A DNA stretch of 64,000 bases from BA4 sp044376575 (GTDB lineage Bacteria; Bacteroidota; Bacteroidia; CAIKAF01), in assembly GCA_044376575.1 (NCBI GenBank), contig JBILKR010000014.1, forward strand, positions 1 through 64,000, read 5' to 3'. The translations under genes and the position numbers were made by a program. The first letter of the stretch is position 1, and every line of letters starts with the position of its first letter. The notes under the pieces are model-generated. The model did not search any database. It saw only the letters and a program-made list of their open reading frames with translations, and had not been told where the DNA came from. This document shows positions 16,485-25,562 of this stretch, piece after piece.

Positions 16485-19178
16485 TTAATTTTTAATAATT
16501 CGATAGGTTTGCTTTAGTCCGTTTTGCTGTATGTTCAATACATATATACCATTTGATAGTGTTTTCATATCGAGTACAATATTGGTTTCATCTGTTGACG
16601 TTTTATTTAATAAAATTCTGCCAGTCATGTCCATCAGTGTTAATGTTGCCGTTGCAGATGATGTAAAGGTTATATTAATATCATCGCGGGTAGGATTGGG
16701 ATGAATATGTACTATTGATGATTCATTATTTTCAAGTGATTGATAACAGTTTACCATAGCTCCGGTTTCGTTGATTGCATAAGCTCTTCTGCTCAATGCC
16801 TGTGTTGTACCAATCGATCGAACACTAAACCAGCTTTCATTTAATGGAAGCGTGGGTTGTATCCATTTTTCACTTTGTGTTGAAACAGTGATCGAATCCA
16901 TATACATATTTCCTAGCTCATAAATAATATATTTTTCAGCATCGGGAACATCATCCCAATTAAGTTTAATGAGGTTATCGCATACACTATCTATAGAAAG
17001 ATTTAAACAAACAGGCATGATGGAAAAATTTGTGTCAGAAATATCAGCTGCAATTCCTCTTTCAATTTTTATTCGCATGTTCCCGTTAATCATATTGGGT
17101 ACAACCCAGTCGTAATGTCTGGTTAAAGGAGAAATAGAATTGCTGATGAGTTGCCAGCTATTGCCCTGATCTGTTGAGTAAGAAAGAGAAAATAATTGAA
17201 TACTGTCAGGCGATGCATCCCAACGAATACGTTCTGTTTCTCCCGGATTCCAGTTCTCGCCACCATGAGGGTAAGTTATATCTACATTTTCCTGAATAAT
17301 AAAATAAACGATGCTGAACGATTGAAATCCGAAAGGCAGAGCACTTCCACTCACCGTCATGATCCAGTTGCCTTCTACAGGATCATTGATTGTAATTTGT
17401 TCAATGTTATTGATGGTATCTGTTTCTCTTTGTGCTACGCTATTCAGTAAAACAGGATCGGGTGTATGGTCAAGCACCCATGGTGAATAAATTTGTGAAG
17501 AGGGATCAATTACTTTTACGTCCAGGTCATTTACCAGTGCTACACTACTTAGAATTGAACCGGGTAAATCGTTCCAGTAGATCATTACTTTCACTTGTTT
17601 GGTATTTTCAGGAATTGGTAAGTGATAACTTTTGATTCCATTTTGTGCAATACTGTCCTGATGATAGGTTTGTTGAGAGAGTTGTTGATATGCATTTTTT
17701 ATATTGATTCGTCCGAATCCAAATTTAAAATCGGGTGCAGGATTACCGAGATCATCACAACCGTTTAACAAGATGGCTTTCATTAAATCAGAAGTAGGTA
17801 ACGAATCACCATGTGCATCTTTATAGGCTTGATATAAAAGTGCCAGTGATCCTGCTACACCAGGGCAGGCATGTGATGTTCCTGATTTCATGACGTATGA
17901 ATTCTCTTCCGGATTGTCAGTAGTTGATGTAATATTGGTTCCTGTAGCCACACATTCCGGTTTGATTCGTCCATCTTTTGCCGGACCTTTTGAACTGTTG
18001 GTCACCAACAAATCTTCTTTGATTACATTGCCAACAGCAATTACATTCTTCGCCTGTTTATGTCCGCCGGTAATATTACCCCAACTGTTTCCTGCGCCAT
18101 ATCCACAATTTGTATTTCCACTGTTTCCTCCGGAGAATACATGCATGAGTGAAGGATGGTTCTGTATTTGCTGATCCATTAACTGTGCAAAAGAGGTGTA
18201 ACCTGCATTGCATCCATCACTTTGTGAAGTGGAAGTGATAGTCACATTTTCATTAATATATGCATCAGGAAAATCAAACAGCGCTAAACCACTTGATGGA
18301 TCTGTGGTGTAAGTATGAACTTTTAAAAATGCACCAGGTGCAACACCTCGGTATCTTGGATCACGATTACCGGCTCCGATTAATGTTCCTGCTACGTGAT
18401 TGGCATGGTCCACAAAAGCCGGAGATGGTGTGGCTTCCAACTGATCATTTCTGCTTTTATAATCAATGTGCTGACCTATATCACCATCATCACTCATCAT
18501 GATATGAATACCACTACCGTCTAGCTTTAATCCGTTATTCCAATTTTCATACAATATATTGCTTCGGTGATTAGTAATGGCCTGATCATTTTCACTTTCG
18601 CCGTCCTCAGGTGCAGCATCGATATATTTCGTTTCATTCCAGCTTGAAATGATTTGAATGTTGGTTGGATTCAATAATATATCTATACCATGAATCTCAG
18701 GAATGTAGCTATAGATAAGGTTTTCGCTGATTCCTTTTTTCAGTTGATTTATCCAAACATCTTTATTTGCTGAAGGTGAAATATGAATCCAGCATCTTTT
18801 TTCTGCTGATACATATTGAAGTGAAGGATGAATTTTAAGATGAGGCTCAGGTAATATTAATCGGATAACATTTAAATCTAATAGCTGTTGTTTTGTTATG
18901 CTAACTGGGACGCCAGCATAATATGTAAACTTTGGAACGTATTCATATAAATTTATTCCTGAAGATTTTATTTTTTCAAATGTTTTATCATCAGGTATTG
19001 AATTCCATTGCAAGAAAATATCAATCATTTCATTTGATGTTTTATTTCTTACTTCATCCCATTTTTCAATGTCATTGGATAACAATGTTTCATTCTTGTG
19101 GAAAACAGGATGCTGTCCGGATAGATGAAGAATCATTCCGGTAATCAATACACAAATGGTGAGTGACTTTTTAAACAT
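16485..19178 (-). CDS. Secreted subtilisin-like serine protease (S8) with type IX secretion sorting domain
   Basis: 897-residue exported protease. A signal peptide (first about 21 residues) precedes a propeptide-like region. The S8 triad is Asp in MMSDDGDIG near residue 230, His in VDHANHVAGT near 258-261, and Ser in KSGTSHACPGVAGSLALL. Downstream are a P-domain-like beta-sandwich, an FN3-like segment (LNWDDVPDAEKYIIYEL), and a C-terminal domain of about 80 residues opening IHPNPTRDDINITF and ending GIYVLNIQQNGLKQTYRIIKN. The last is a typical type-A T9SS sorting signal, so the protein is probably delivered to or released from the cell surface. Confidence 0.93.
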   Translation of the reverse strand: MFKKSLTICVLITGMILHLSGQHPVFHKNETLLSNDIEKWDEVRNKTSNEMIDIFLQWNSIPDDKTFEKIKSSGINLYEYVPKFTYYAGVPVSITKQQLLDLNVIRLILPEPHLKIHPSLQYVSAEKRCWIHISPSANKDVWINQLKKGISENLIYSYIPEIHGIDILLNPTNIQIISSWNETKYIDAAPEDGESENDQAITNHRSNILYENWNNGLKLDGSGIHIMMSDDGDIGQHIDYKSRNDQLEATPSPAFVDHANHVAGTLIGAGNRDPRYRGVAPGAFLKVHTYTTDPSSGLALFDFPDAYINENVTITSTSQSDGCNAGYTSFAQLMDQQIQNHPSLMHVFSGGNSGNTNCGYGAGNSWGNITGGHKQAKNVIAVGNVIKEDLLVTNSSKGPAKDGRIKPECVATGTNITSTTDNPEENSYVMKSGTSHACPGVAGSLALLYQAYKDAHGDSLPTSDLMKAILLNGCDDLGNPAPDFKFGFGRINIKNAYQQLSQQTYHQDSIAQNGIKSYHLPIPENTKQVKVMIYWNDLPGSILSSVALVNDLDVKVIDPSSQIYSPWVLDHTPDPVLLNSVAQRETDTINNIEQITINDPVEGNWIMTVSGSALPFGFQSFSIVYFIIQENVDITYPHGGENWNPGETERIRWDASPDSIQLFSLSYSTDQGNSWQLISNSISPLTRHYDWVVPNMINGNMRIKIERGIAADISDTNFSIMPVCLNLSIDSVCDNLIKLNWDDVPDAEKYIIYELGNMYMDSITVSTQSEKWIQPTLPLNESWFSVRSIGTTQALSRRAYAINETGAMVNCYQSLENNESSIVHIHPNPTRDDINITFTSSATATLTLMDMTGRILLNKTSTDETNIVLDMKTLSNGIYVLNIQQNGLKQTYRIIKN

Positions 19179-19212
19179 GCGCTACTAAATTACAAAAAAT
19201 ACTTCGCGGCGA

Positions 19213-19242
19213 TTGAATTCTTCATTCACTCCCTTACCTTTG
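19213..19242 (+). promoter_or_regulatory. Promoter of trmD
   Basis: TTG at 19213-19215, 19-base spacer, TACCTTTG at 19235-19242. The start codon at 19248 is only 5 bases after the -7 box, so the transcript is predicted to be leaderless or nearly so. Confidence 0.75.
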
Positions 19243-19247
19243 CAGGT

Positions 19248-19940
19248 ATGACACCATTGAAAATTGATATCATTACAGTGCTGCCTGAATTGTTGGAAAG
19301 TCCGCTTGGTCATTCTATTATTCAACGGGCAAAGGATAAGAAACTGGTGGAGATCAATATAATTTCTTTAAGAGAGTTTGGTATTGGTCCATACAAGTCT
19401 GTTGATGATTATCCGTATGGTGGTGGTGGCGGAATGGTGATGCGTGTTGAACCATTGGCGGCGTGTATAGAGCAGTTGAAAAAAAATACTGTGTATGATG
19501 AAATTATTTATTTAACCCCGGATGGAAAAACATTGAACCAACCGATGGTGAACGGATTAAGTTTGAAAAAAAGTTTATTGATGATTTGTGGTCATTACAA
19601 AGGGATTGATCAGCGTATTCGTGATAAATATGTAACGCTTGAAATCAGCATTGGTGATTATGTGTTGAGTGGGGGAGAGCTAGCTGCATGTGTATTGTCA
19701 GATGCCATCATTCGTATTGTGCCCGGAGTAATCAGCGATGAAATGTCGGCGCTGAGTGATAGTTTCCAGGACCATTTATTGGCTCCTCCTGTATATACAA
19801 GACCTGAAGAGTGGGAGGGTTTAAAAGTTCCTGATGTATTATTGAGCGGGCATGAAAAAAAAATTGCTGAATGGCGACTTGAACAATCTGTATTACGAAC
19901 TAAAGAAAGACGTCCAGATTTGGATCAGGATAAAAACTAA
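19248..19940 (+). CDS. trmD: tRNA (guanine-N1-)-methyltransferase
   Basis: SPOUT-fold methylase making m1G37 in tRNAs that read CNN and related codons, which prevents +1 frameshifting. 230 residues, with DIITVLPELLESPLGHSII at the N-terminus, YPYGGGGGMVMRVEP, LTPDGKTLNQ, ICGHYKGIDQRI and the knot sequence ISIGDYVLSGGELAA. The usual rpsP-rimM-trmD-rplS order is not seen; here trmD stands with aroQ 62 bases downstream. There is no alternative downstream Met that would keep the N-terminal motif, so the ATG at 19248 is secure. Confidence 0.96.
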   Translation: MTPLKIDIITVLPELLESPLGHSIIQRAKDKKLVEINIISLREFGIGPYKSVDDYPYGGGGGMVMRVEPLAACIEQLKKNTVYDEIIYLTPDGKTLNQPMVNGLSLKKSLLMICGHYKGIDQRIRDKYVTLEISIGDYVLSGGELAACVLSDAIIRIVPGVISDEMSALSDSFQDHLLAPPVYTRPEEWEGLKVPDVLLSGHEKKIAEWRLEQSVLRTKERRPDLDQDKN

Positions 19941-20002
19941 ATGTATATTTAATTTTTTGGGTGAAGAGTAAAAAGATTAATTAACTGATATTTCAAATAT
20001 AA

Positions 20003-20428
20003 ATGAAAGTAATAATTATTAACGGTCCTAATTTGAATTTACTGGGAAAAAGAGAACCTGAGATTTATGGAGATCAGTCATTTGATGATTACTTTGAGGA
20101 ATTGAAACAGTTTTTCACAAATATTGAATTGGATTATTTTCAAAGCAATGTTGAAGGTGAAATCATCAATAAAATACATGAAGTTTCTGCTAATGTAGAT
20201 TATATTATTATTAATGGTGGCGGATACAGTCATACTTCCGTTGCTATAGCAGATGCGTTGAAAGGAATGCAGGCGCGTTTTATTGAAGTGCATATTTCAA
20301 ATGTATATGCCAGAGAAACATTCAGACATCAGTTATTATTTGCTCCACATGCCATAGGTGTTATCACCGGTTTAGGATTGAGCGGATACAAATTAGCTTT
20401 AGAATATTTATTATCCGTTAAGAAGTAA
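20003..20428 (+). CDS. aroQ: 3-dehydroquinate dehydratase, type II
   Basis: Third step of the shikimate pathway: trans-dehydration of 3-dehydroquinate. The 141-residue length and motifs are typical: INGPNLNLLGKREPEIYG, SNVEGEIINKIHE, IINGGGYSHTSVAIADAL and VEVHISN-like VHISNVYARETFRH with the catalytic Tyr/His set. Its 3' end overlaps the convergent glycosyltransferase by 11 bases. Confidence 0.96.
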   Translation: MKVIIINGPNLNLLGKREPEIYGDQSFDDYFEELKQFFTNIELDYFQSNVEGEIINKIHEVSANVDYIIINGGGYSHTSVAIADALKGMQARFIEVHISNVYARETFRHQLLFAPHAIGVITGLGLSGYKLALEYLLSVKK

Positions 20429-21449
20429 ACCGATTCGGTAAATTACTGAATGAACGAATTTTTTTTACAAAATACATCCATACTACACTTCCTTTATATA
20501 TACAAGATACATGATGTTGTGTTATTTTTTTTCTCTTTTTGATTAGTGAGCCTAACATCATGTAAAAATTGATGTGTGCCCTAAACACAGACATAAAACT
20601 TTGCCAGCCCTTTGGTTGTTTTAAAAATGAAATTGCGGCTATACCATCCAATATCATTCTAAAAAAAATTACAGGAATTAATATAGATCCTCTTACATTC
20701 TTTGTGAGTAATTGTAAGTTATTTCTGAAATTCAGATAAACTTTTTTAGGGCTTCCCATAGATAGTGTTCCTCCACCAACATGATATACTACGGAATCAG
20801 GATGGTAAAAAATTTGATAACCTCTATTCTTTATTCTCCAGCATAAATCAATTTCTTCCATGTGTGCAAAAAAATCTTCATCAAGTCCGCCGCATTCATG
20901 ATAAACACTTGAACGAATAAATAATGCAGCACCACTTGCCCAGAAAATTTCTTTTACATCGTTGTATTGTCCTTCATCTTTTTCATAAGAATTAAATAGT
21001 CTTCCCCTGCAAAATGGATAACCCCATTGATCGATAAATCCACCTGCAGCACCTGCATATTCAAATTCATCTTTATGAGCATATGATTTTATTTTAGGCT
21101 GACAGGCTGCAATTGATGGATTTTTTTCAAGAAGTTCAAGCATAGGATCTAGCCATCCTTCAGTAACTTCTACATCAGAGTTTAATAAAACATAGTATTC
21201 TGCCTTTATATGATTTAATGCACGGTTATAACCTCCGGTAAATCCGTAATTCTTATCAAGCTTGTGAATAAAGACAGTGGGAAATTCATTTTCAATCAAA
21301 TCAACTGAACCATCTGTCGATGCATTGTCTGCAACCCATATTTGTGTATGTGTTGGACAGTATGACACAACGGAAGGAAGAAATTTATTTAGCCAATTTT
21401 TTCCATTCCAGTTTAAGATAACTACTGCAATTTTTGGATGTTGATTCAT
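20418..21449 (-). CDS. Family 2 glycosyltransferase (rhamnosyltransferase-like)
   Basis: 343 residues, GT-A fold, inverting. The N-terminus is IAVVILNWNGKNWL; nucleotide-sugar contacts are VADNASTDGS and the DxD-like LLNSDVEVTEG. The acceptor region contains FFAHMEEIDLCWRIKNRGY, typical of the WbbL/rhamnosyltransferase subgroup. A C-terminal hydrophobic segment (ILIPVIFFRMILDGIAAI) probably associates with the membrane. It likely adds a sugar to a surface polysaccharide; the donor is not determinable. An intrinsic terminator just upstream separates it from hup. Confidence 0.87.
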   Translation of the reverse strand: MNQHPKIAVVILNWNGKNWLNKFLPSVVSYCPTHTQIWVADNASTDGSVDLIENEFPTVFIHKLDKNYGFTGGYNRALNHIKAEYYVLLNSDVEVTEGWLDPMLELLEKNPSIAACQPKIKSYAHKDEFEYAGAAGGFIDQWGYPFCRGRLFNSYEKDEGQYNDVKEIFWASGAALFIRSSVYHECGGLDEDFFAHMEEIDLCWRIKNRGYQIFYHPDSVVYHVGGGTLSMGSPKKVYLNFRNNLQLLTKNVRGSILIPVIFFRMILDGIAAISFLKQPKGWQSFMSVFRAHINFYMMLGSLIKKRKKITQHHVSCIYKGSVVWMYFVKKIRSFSNLPNRFTS

Positions 21450-21489
21450 TCTGGTTCAAAAATACCATTAATATTGAAAGGGAATGACA

Positions 21490-21520
21490 AAAAAAAACCC
21501 CGACACTGTCGGGGTTTTTT
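21490..21520 (-). terminator. Bidirectional-type terminator downstream of hup
   Basis: CCCCGACA-C-TGTCGGGG (21498-21514) is a perfect 8-base stem flanked by an A run on the left and a T run on the right, so it can act on either strand. By position it ends the HU transcript. Confidence 0.85.
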
Positions 21521-21538
21521 GTATCATTCTGTAATCAA

Positions 21539-21811
21539 TTACTTGATAACACCTGATAATTCAGCACCAGCTTTGAATTTAACCACTTTTTTAGCTGCGA
21601 TTTTGATTTCTTTTCCAGTTTGTGGATTACGACCTGTACGAGCAGCTCTTTTAGTAACGCTCCAAGATCCGAAACCTACCAACGCAACGCGGTCACCTTT
21701 TTTCAAAGATTTGGTAGTAGCATTGATAAAGCTATCCAATGCTCTTTTTGCATCAGCTTTTGACAAACCTGAGTCAGCTGAAATTGCATCAATTAATTCT
21801 GCTTTGTTCAT
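21539..21811 (-). CDS. hup: HU-family DNA-binding protein
   Basis: 90-residue histone-like protein that bends and compacts DNA as a dimer. MNKAELIDAISADSGLSKADAK forms the helical dimerisation part; GFGSWSVTKRAARTGRNPQTGKEI is the DNA-binding beta-arm with the intercalating Pro in RNPQTG. It has its own promoter and terminator, as expected for an abundant monocistronic protein. Confidence 0.96.
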   Translation of the reverse strand: MNKAELIDAISADSGLSKADAKRALDSFINATTKSLKKGDRVALVGFGSWSVTKRAARTGRNPQTGKEIKIAAKKVVKFKAGAELSGVIK

Positions 21812-21853
21812 AATGTAAAAGTTTTAATTAGTTAAATAAATGTTTTACGATAA

Positions 21854-21883
21854 CAAATATATGTGCTTATATGATATAGCAAG
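21854..21883 (-). promoter_or_regulatory. Promoter of hup
   Basis: Read on the minus strand: TTG (21882-21880), an 18-base spacer and TATATTTG (21861-21854). The rest of the 200-base gap up to 22011 shows only AT-rich sequence with no further feature I can support. Confidence 0.7.
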
Positions 21884-22011
21884 CGGTTGAGATAATAAAA
21901 TTGCTGTAATGTTAATAAAATTAGGGGTTTGTTAATTTCGACCTTTTGTAATCCTTGCTATCAGACGATATTAACATAAATGAACATGATAAATACTAAA
22001 AAACATAGTGT

Positions 22012-23001
22012 TTATGAGACTTTCACTTTCCAACCCCCTGTTAATAACGAGAAACCTCTCAGAAATTCACTTATTGCAAGCTGTTTGCGTCCGGGAGCCT
22101 GTATTTGTTCAATAAATATGCGACCTTCAGGATGATGTATAGCCATGTAGGATTTGCCATCACTCTCTATAATCCCAGTATTTTCAATGTTTTTAAAATA
22201 TTCGGTTCTGCTTTTGTATATTTTTACTAGCATTTCAACGCCTTGATCATTTATAAGTACTGTAAATGCTGTAGGATAAGGACTGAGCCCCCTGATTTGG
22301 TCGTGTATTTGTTTCAAAGAAAGTGACCAGTCAAGCAAACAGTCTTCTTTAAAAATCTTTGGAGCAGAATTTAATATAACATTATCATTTTCAATTAATT
22401 GAGATTGTTCAGTTGAATAAATCGCATTTTTTTCGATCATTTCTACTGTTTTTACTACCATTTCAGCCCCAATTGGCATCATTTGGTCATGCAACTCACC
22501 TGCCGTAATTTCATCATTTAATGGAATTTTTTGCTGAATTATCACTTTCCCTGTATCAATTTCATGCTGTAGAAAAAATGTAGTGAGTCCTGTTTCTTTT
22601 TCTCCATTCATAATAGCACGATTAATTGGAGCGGCTCCCCTGTATTGAGGAAGAAGGGATGCATGCAGATTAAATGTTCCATAAACAGGATAATTCCAGA
22701 TGATTTCAGGAAGCATTCGAAATGCCACAACAATATTTAAATCAGGTTTTAATTGTTGATATTCATCAATAAATGAAGCATCTTTTAATTTTTCCGGTTG
22801 CAATATTTTTAATTGATGTTGCAGTGCATATGTTTTTACTGCTGAAAATTGAAGTTGCTGTCCTCGCCCTGCTGGTTTATCCGGTGCAGTAATTACCCCT
22901 ACAATATTAAATCCTTTTTCAACCAGCAGTTGTAATGAAGCAACTGCAAAGGTAGGCGTTCCCATAAATACAATTCGCAAAGGATGTTGATTACTTTCCA
23001 T
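22012..23001 (-). CDS. fmt: Methionyl-tRNA formyltransferase
   Basis: Formylates initiator Met-tRNA using 10-formyl-tetrahydrofolate. The catalytic domain has IVFMGTPTFAVASLQ, VITAPDKPAGRGQ, FNLHASLLPQYRGAAPINRAI (with the Asn/His/Asp set completed by FFLQHEIDTGKVI), and a C-terminal OB-like tRNA domain after residue about 210. The frame reaches a TTG at 23010, but the ATG at 23001 gives MESNQHPLRIVFMG and is preferred. It overlaps the stop of the FKBP gene by 11 bases, indicating an operon. Confidence 0.94.
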   Translation of the reverse strand: MESNQHPLRIVFMGTPTFAVASLQLLVEKGFNIVGVITAPDKPAGRGQQLQFSAVKTYALQHQLKILQPEKLKDASFIDEYQQLKPDLNIVVAFRMLPEIIWNYPVYGTFNLHASLLPQYRGAAPINRAIMNGEKETGLTTFFLQHEIDTGKVIIQQKIPLNDEITAGELHDQMMPIGAEMVVKTVEMIEKNAIYSTEQSQLIENDNVILNSAPKIFKEDCLLDWSLSLKQIHDQIRGLSPYPTAFTVLINDQGVEMLVKIYKSRTEYFKNIENTGIIESDGKSYMAIHHPEGRIFIEQIQAPGRKQLAISEFLRGFSLLTGGWKVKVS

Positions 23002-23875
23002 TGATTTCAATTAATTCAATACTGTAAACTAAATGAGCGTAAGGTGGCACAATACTTTCAATTCCCTCAGCGCCGAAACCTAAATAATAAGGAACAATAA
23101 CTCTGTATTTTCCGCCAATCTGCATTTTCAATATGGCCTCTTCCACACCTTGTGGTAAAATAAAACTTCCCATTTGATATCGCAAAGGTTCTGCATTGGT
23201 ATATGTATTCGATAATTCTTCACCTTTTGTAGTCATTAATAAAAAATGCAGTGTTACAGAATCTTTTTGTGTTGGATACTTTCCTGTACCTTCTCTTTCA
23301 ATAAAAAAATAAAAACCTGATCCTACCGGTTCTGAATTGATATTGTTCTGTTCGAGGTAAGCATGAAATTCACGTATCGCATAAGCTTCTTCTTTTATTT
23401 TGTTTTCATTTTGCCATGTTACATATTGTTCAGTATTCATGAGTTGTAATACTTTTACGTGGAGTTCTGTATATGTAGCTGACGATACTGAATCAGGTGA
23501 ATATGATGAAAAAGACGGAATCGCATAAAATATATCTGATCTCATTTTGATAACTGCACTGTCTCCAGCACTTAATAATCTCATCATCTTCATAAAATCA
23601 CTACTATCTTTTTCTTTTGGCTGAAAAGGAATTTGAAGAAAAAAACCTTCACTTAATTCATTTCGCATAATTAGTGAATCTGCATCTTTTTTAATTTCTA
23701 CAAATGCGAGTAAAAACTGTCCTTCACCGGCAGCTATTCCTGTATCAACCTCAGTAATAAATTTTATACCTGATTGTTCACTAACTTTTTCATATCCTTT
23801 CCATGTTCCGCTATTGCACGACATGATGAATACAAAAAGTATAATTGAGAAAAAATATAAACTAAATTTCTTCAT
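22991..23875 (-). CDS. FKBP-type peptidyl-prolyl isomerase lipoprotein
   Basis: 294-residue lipoprotein: the signal peptide ends in the lipobox IMSC (Cys at about residue 20). The N-terminal half is a divergent domain. The C-terminal about 110 residues form an FKBP fold with DSVTLHFLLMTTKGEELSNTY, PQGVEEAILKMQIGGKYRVIVPY and YLGFGAEG...PPYAHLVYSIELIEI. It is likely a periplasmic or outer-membrane folding factor. It lies directly downstream of a second FKBP lipoprotein (stop and start share one base). Confidence 0.85.
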   Translation of the reverse strand: MKKFSLYFFSIILFVFIMSCNSGTWKGYEKVSEQSGIKFITEVDTGIAAGEGQFLLAFVEIKKDADSLIMRNELSEGFFLQIPFQPKEKDSSDFMKMMRLLSAGDSAVIKMRSDIFYAIPSFSSYSPDSVSSATYTELHVKVLQLMNTEQYVTWQNENKIKEEAYAIREFHAYLEQNNINSEPVGSGFYFFIEREGTGKYPTQKDSVTLHFLLMTTKGEELSNTYTNAEPLRYQMGSFILPQGVEEAILKMQIGGKYRVIVPYYLGFGAEGIESIVPPYAHLVYSIELIEINGK

Positions 23876-24432
23876 TATTTTTTGTCTTGAATAACATCTA
23901 AAAGTTCGATTTGATAAACAACCGTTGATAGCGGTGGAATTTTATCCATATCACCTGCAAGACCAAATGCGCGGTGTGATGGAATAATCACAATGGCTTT
24001 GTCACCTTTATGTAAAAATTTAATGGCCTCATGCATCCCGCTTTCAGCATTACTGTAATCCACCTTAAAATGATAAGGTTCATTTGGATTTGTTTTGTAA
24101 CACTGCGTTCCATCCAAAAGCTGAATGTTGAAATAGATCACCACAATATCACCACTCTGTGCCTGAATTCCATCACCTTTTTCATAAATCATATACTCTA
24201 CACCGGTTCCGGTTTTCTCCATTTTCCAGTTCCTTCTTTTGATGTAGGCATCAATGGCACGTTGTTCATCTTCATTAATTTTTTTATTTCTTTCAATGAG
24301 TGGTTCTTTCAAATCATTGATGGAAATTTCATTTTCAGGTTGTTGTACCGGCTTATTTTGTTGACATGATACAACAATACAACTGATGAAACTAAAGGAC
24401 AATATTTTTATGTATGAAAATGTAAACATCAT
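23875..24432 (-). CDS. FKBP-type peptidyl-prolyl isomerase lipoprotein, GldI-like
   Basis: 185 residues with lipobox VVSC near residue 23. The sequence LIERNKKINEDEQRAIDAYIKRRNWKM followed by TGTGVEYMIYEKG resembles the N-terminal part of GldI, a gliding-motility-associated PPIase lipoprotein of Flavobacteriia. An FKBP core follows (GDIVVIYFNIQLLDGT, IKFLHKGDKAIVIIPSHRAFG, PPLSTVVYQIELLDV). No other gld gene is present, so motility is not implied; a general periplasmic chaperone role is equally possible. An operon with the DHH gene upstream and the second FKBP downstream. Confidence 0.82.
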   Translation of the reverse strand: MMFTFSYIKILSFSFISCIVVSCQQNKPVQQPENEISINDLKEPLIERNKKINEDEQRAIDAYIKRRNWKMEKTGTGVEYMIYEKGDGIQAQSGDIVVIYFNIQLLDGTQCYKTNPNEPYHFKVDYSNAESGMHEAIKFLHKGDKAIVIIPSHRAFGLAGDMDKIPPLSTVVYQIELLDVIQDKK

Positions 24433-24434
24433 TT

Positions 24435-25457
24435 TTATGAATTACTTTCAATCAATAAAGAATGAAATGAGGGTAAATTTTCAAGAAAATTTTGAACTGC
24501 ATCTTCACATTTTCCGGGAAAGAAACCTCCTGCAGCATTCCTGTGTCCGCCGCCATTAAAGAAACGTGATGAAAATTCATTTACAGGAAACTGTCCTTTG
24601 GAACGGAAAGAGATCTTTGTTCCTCCATCCTGTTTTTCATGAAAAAATACTCCAAACTTTATTCCCTGAACGCTTAGTGTATAATTTACAAAGCCTTCCA
24701 GATCACCTTTTCTGATATTGCATGCACTGATCTCTTCAGCAGTAAGCCAGATATAAGCAGTGTGTATTTCGGAAAGTATAACCATTTTTTCATTCAGTGC
24801 ATAACCAAGTAACTTTAGTCGCTGTGGTGTATTTACATCAAAAATTGCAGTTGTAATTTTTTCAACGTTGATCTTATATTTTAGCAATTCAGAAGCAACG
24901 ATAAATGTTTCAGGACGTAATGCAAATTTAAAACTGCCCGTATCTGTTAGTAATCCTGAATAAAGACAGGTTGCAATCTCTTCATCTAACTTCATTTCAG
25001 GAAAAGCTGATGTTGCAAACCAGTAAATCAACTCGCATGTGCTGCTTGCAGTTACATCATGAAATAATAATGCTACATTTTCCTCCGGAAATGGATGATG
25101 ATCAATCACTATACGCTTACACGAATTGTTTCTGATGTATTGTGCCAGGTCGCCGCAACGTTCAAGCTGACTGTAATCTGTTGAAATAATCATATCTGCG
25201 TTTTGAAGCCAGTCAATCGCATCTGCAGTATTATTTTCATATACAATGATAGATGAGATATCAGGTAAAAAGTTAAGGAAGAATGGAATATTGTCTTGCA
25301 CTACAACTCTTGATTGTATGCCTATTTTTTTTAAAAACAGATGTAGTCCAAGTGAAGAACCAATGGCATCTCCATCTGGATTTTTATGCGGAACAATAGC
25401 TACATGTTTGCTGTTTTTAAGCTGTTGGATAATGTCTGTGGATATAGAAGTTGTCAA
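24435..25457 (-). CDS. DHH-family phosphoesterase (NrnA-like oligoribonuclease/pAp phosphatase)
   Basis: 340 residues. The DHH domain contains VPHKNPDGDAIGSSLG, the metal-binding IVIDHHPFPE, and SSTCELIYW; the DHHA1 domain ends with GGGHRNAAGGFF. These are the marks of NrnA-like enzymes that degrade nanoRNA to mononucleotides and hydrolyse 3'-phosphoadenosine-5'-phosphate. The first codon in this reading is TTG at 25457; no ATG lies between it and the conserved N-terminal helix, so a non-ATG start is likely. It leads the minus-strand operon DHH-FKBP-FKBP-fmt and is divergent from ndk. Confidence 0.87.
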   Translation of the reverse strand: MTTSISTDIIQQLKNSKHVAIVPHKNPDGDAIGSSLGLHLFLKKIGIQSRVVVQDNIPFFLNFLPDISSIIVYENNTADAIDWLQNADMIISTDYSQLERCGDLAQYIRNNSCKRIVIDHHPFPEENVALLFHDVTASSTCELIYWFATSAFPEMKLDEEIATCLYSGLLTDTGSFKFALRPETFIVASELLKYKINVEKITTAIFDVNTPQRLKLLGYALNEKMVILSEIHTAYIWLTAEEISACNIRKGDLEGFVNYTLSVQGIKFGVFFHEKQDGGTKISFRSKGQFPVNEFSSRFFNGGGHRNAAGGFFPGKCEDAVQNFLENLPSFHSLLIESNS

Positions 25458-25506
25458 TTTATTAAAATTTAAGTGATGAACCGGATATGTATTAACGCTC
25501 TTTTTT

Positions 25507-25514
25507 TACTTTTG
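25507..25514 (+). promoter_or_regulatory. -7 element of ndk promoter
   Basis: TACTTTTG matches TAnnTTTG about 48 bases before the ndk ATG. I see no convincing TTG at the expected -33 distance. Confidence 0.5.
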
Positions 25515-25562
25515 CACCGGAAAATTAATAAAAAGTAACGTTAAGGCATTAAAAAAAATCAC

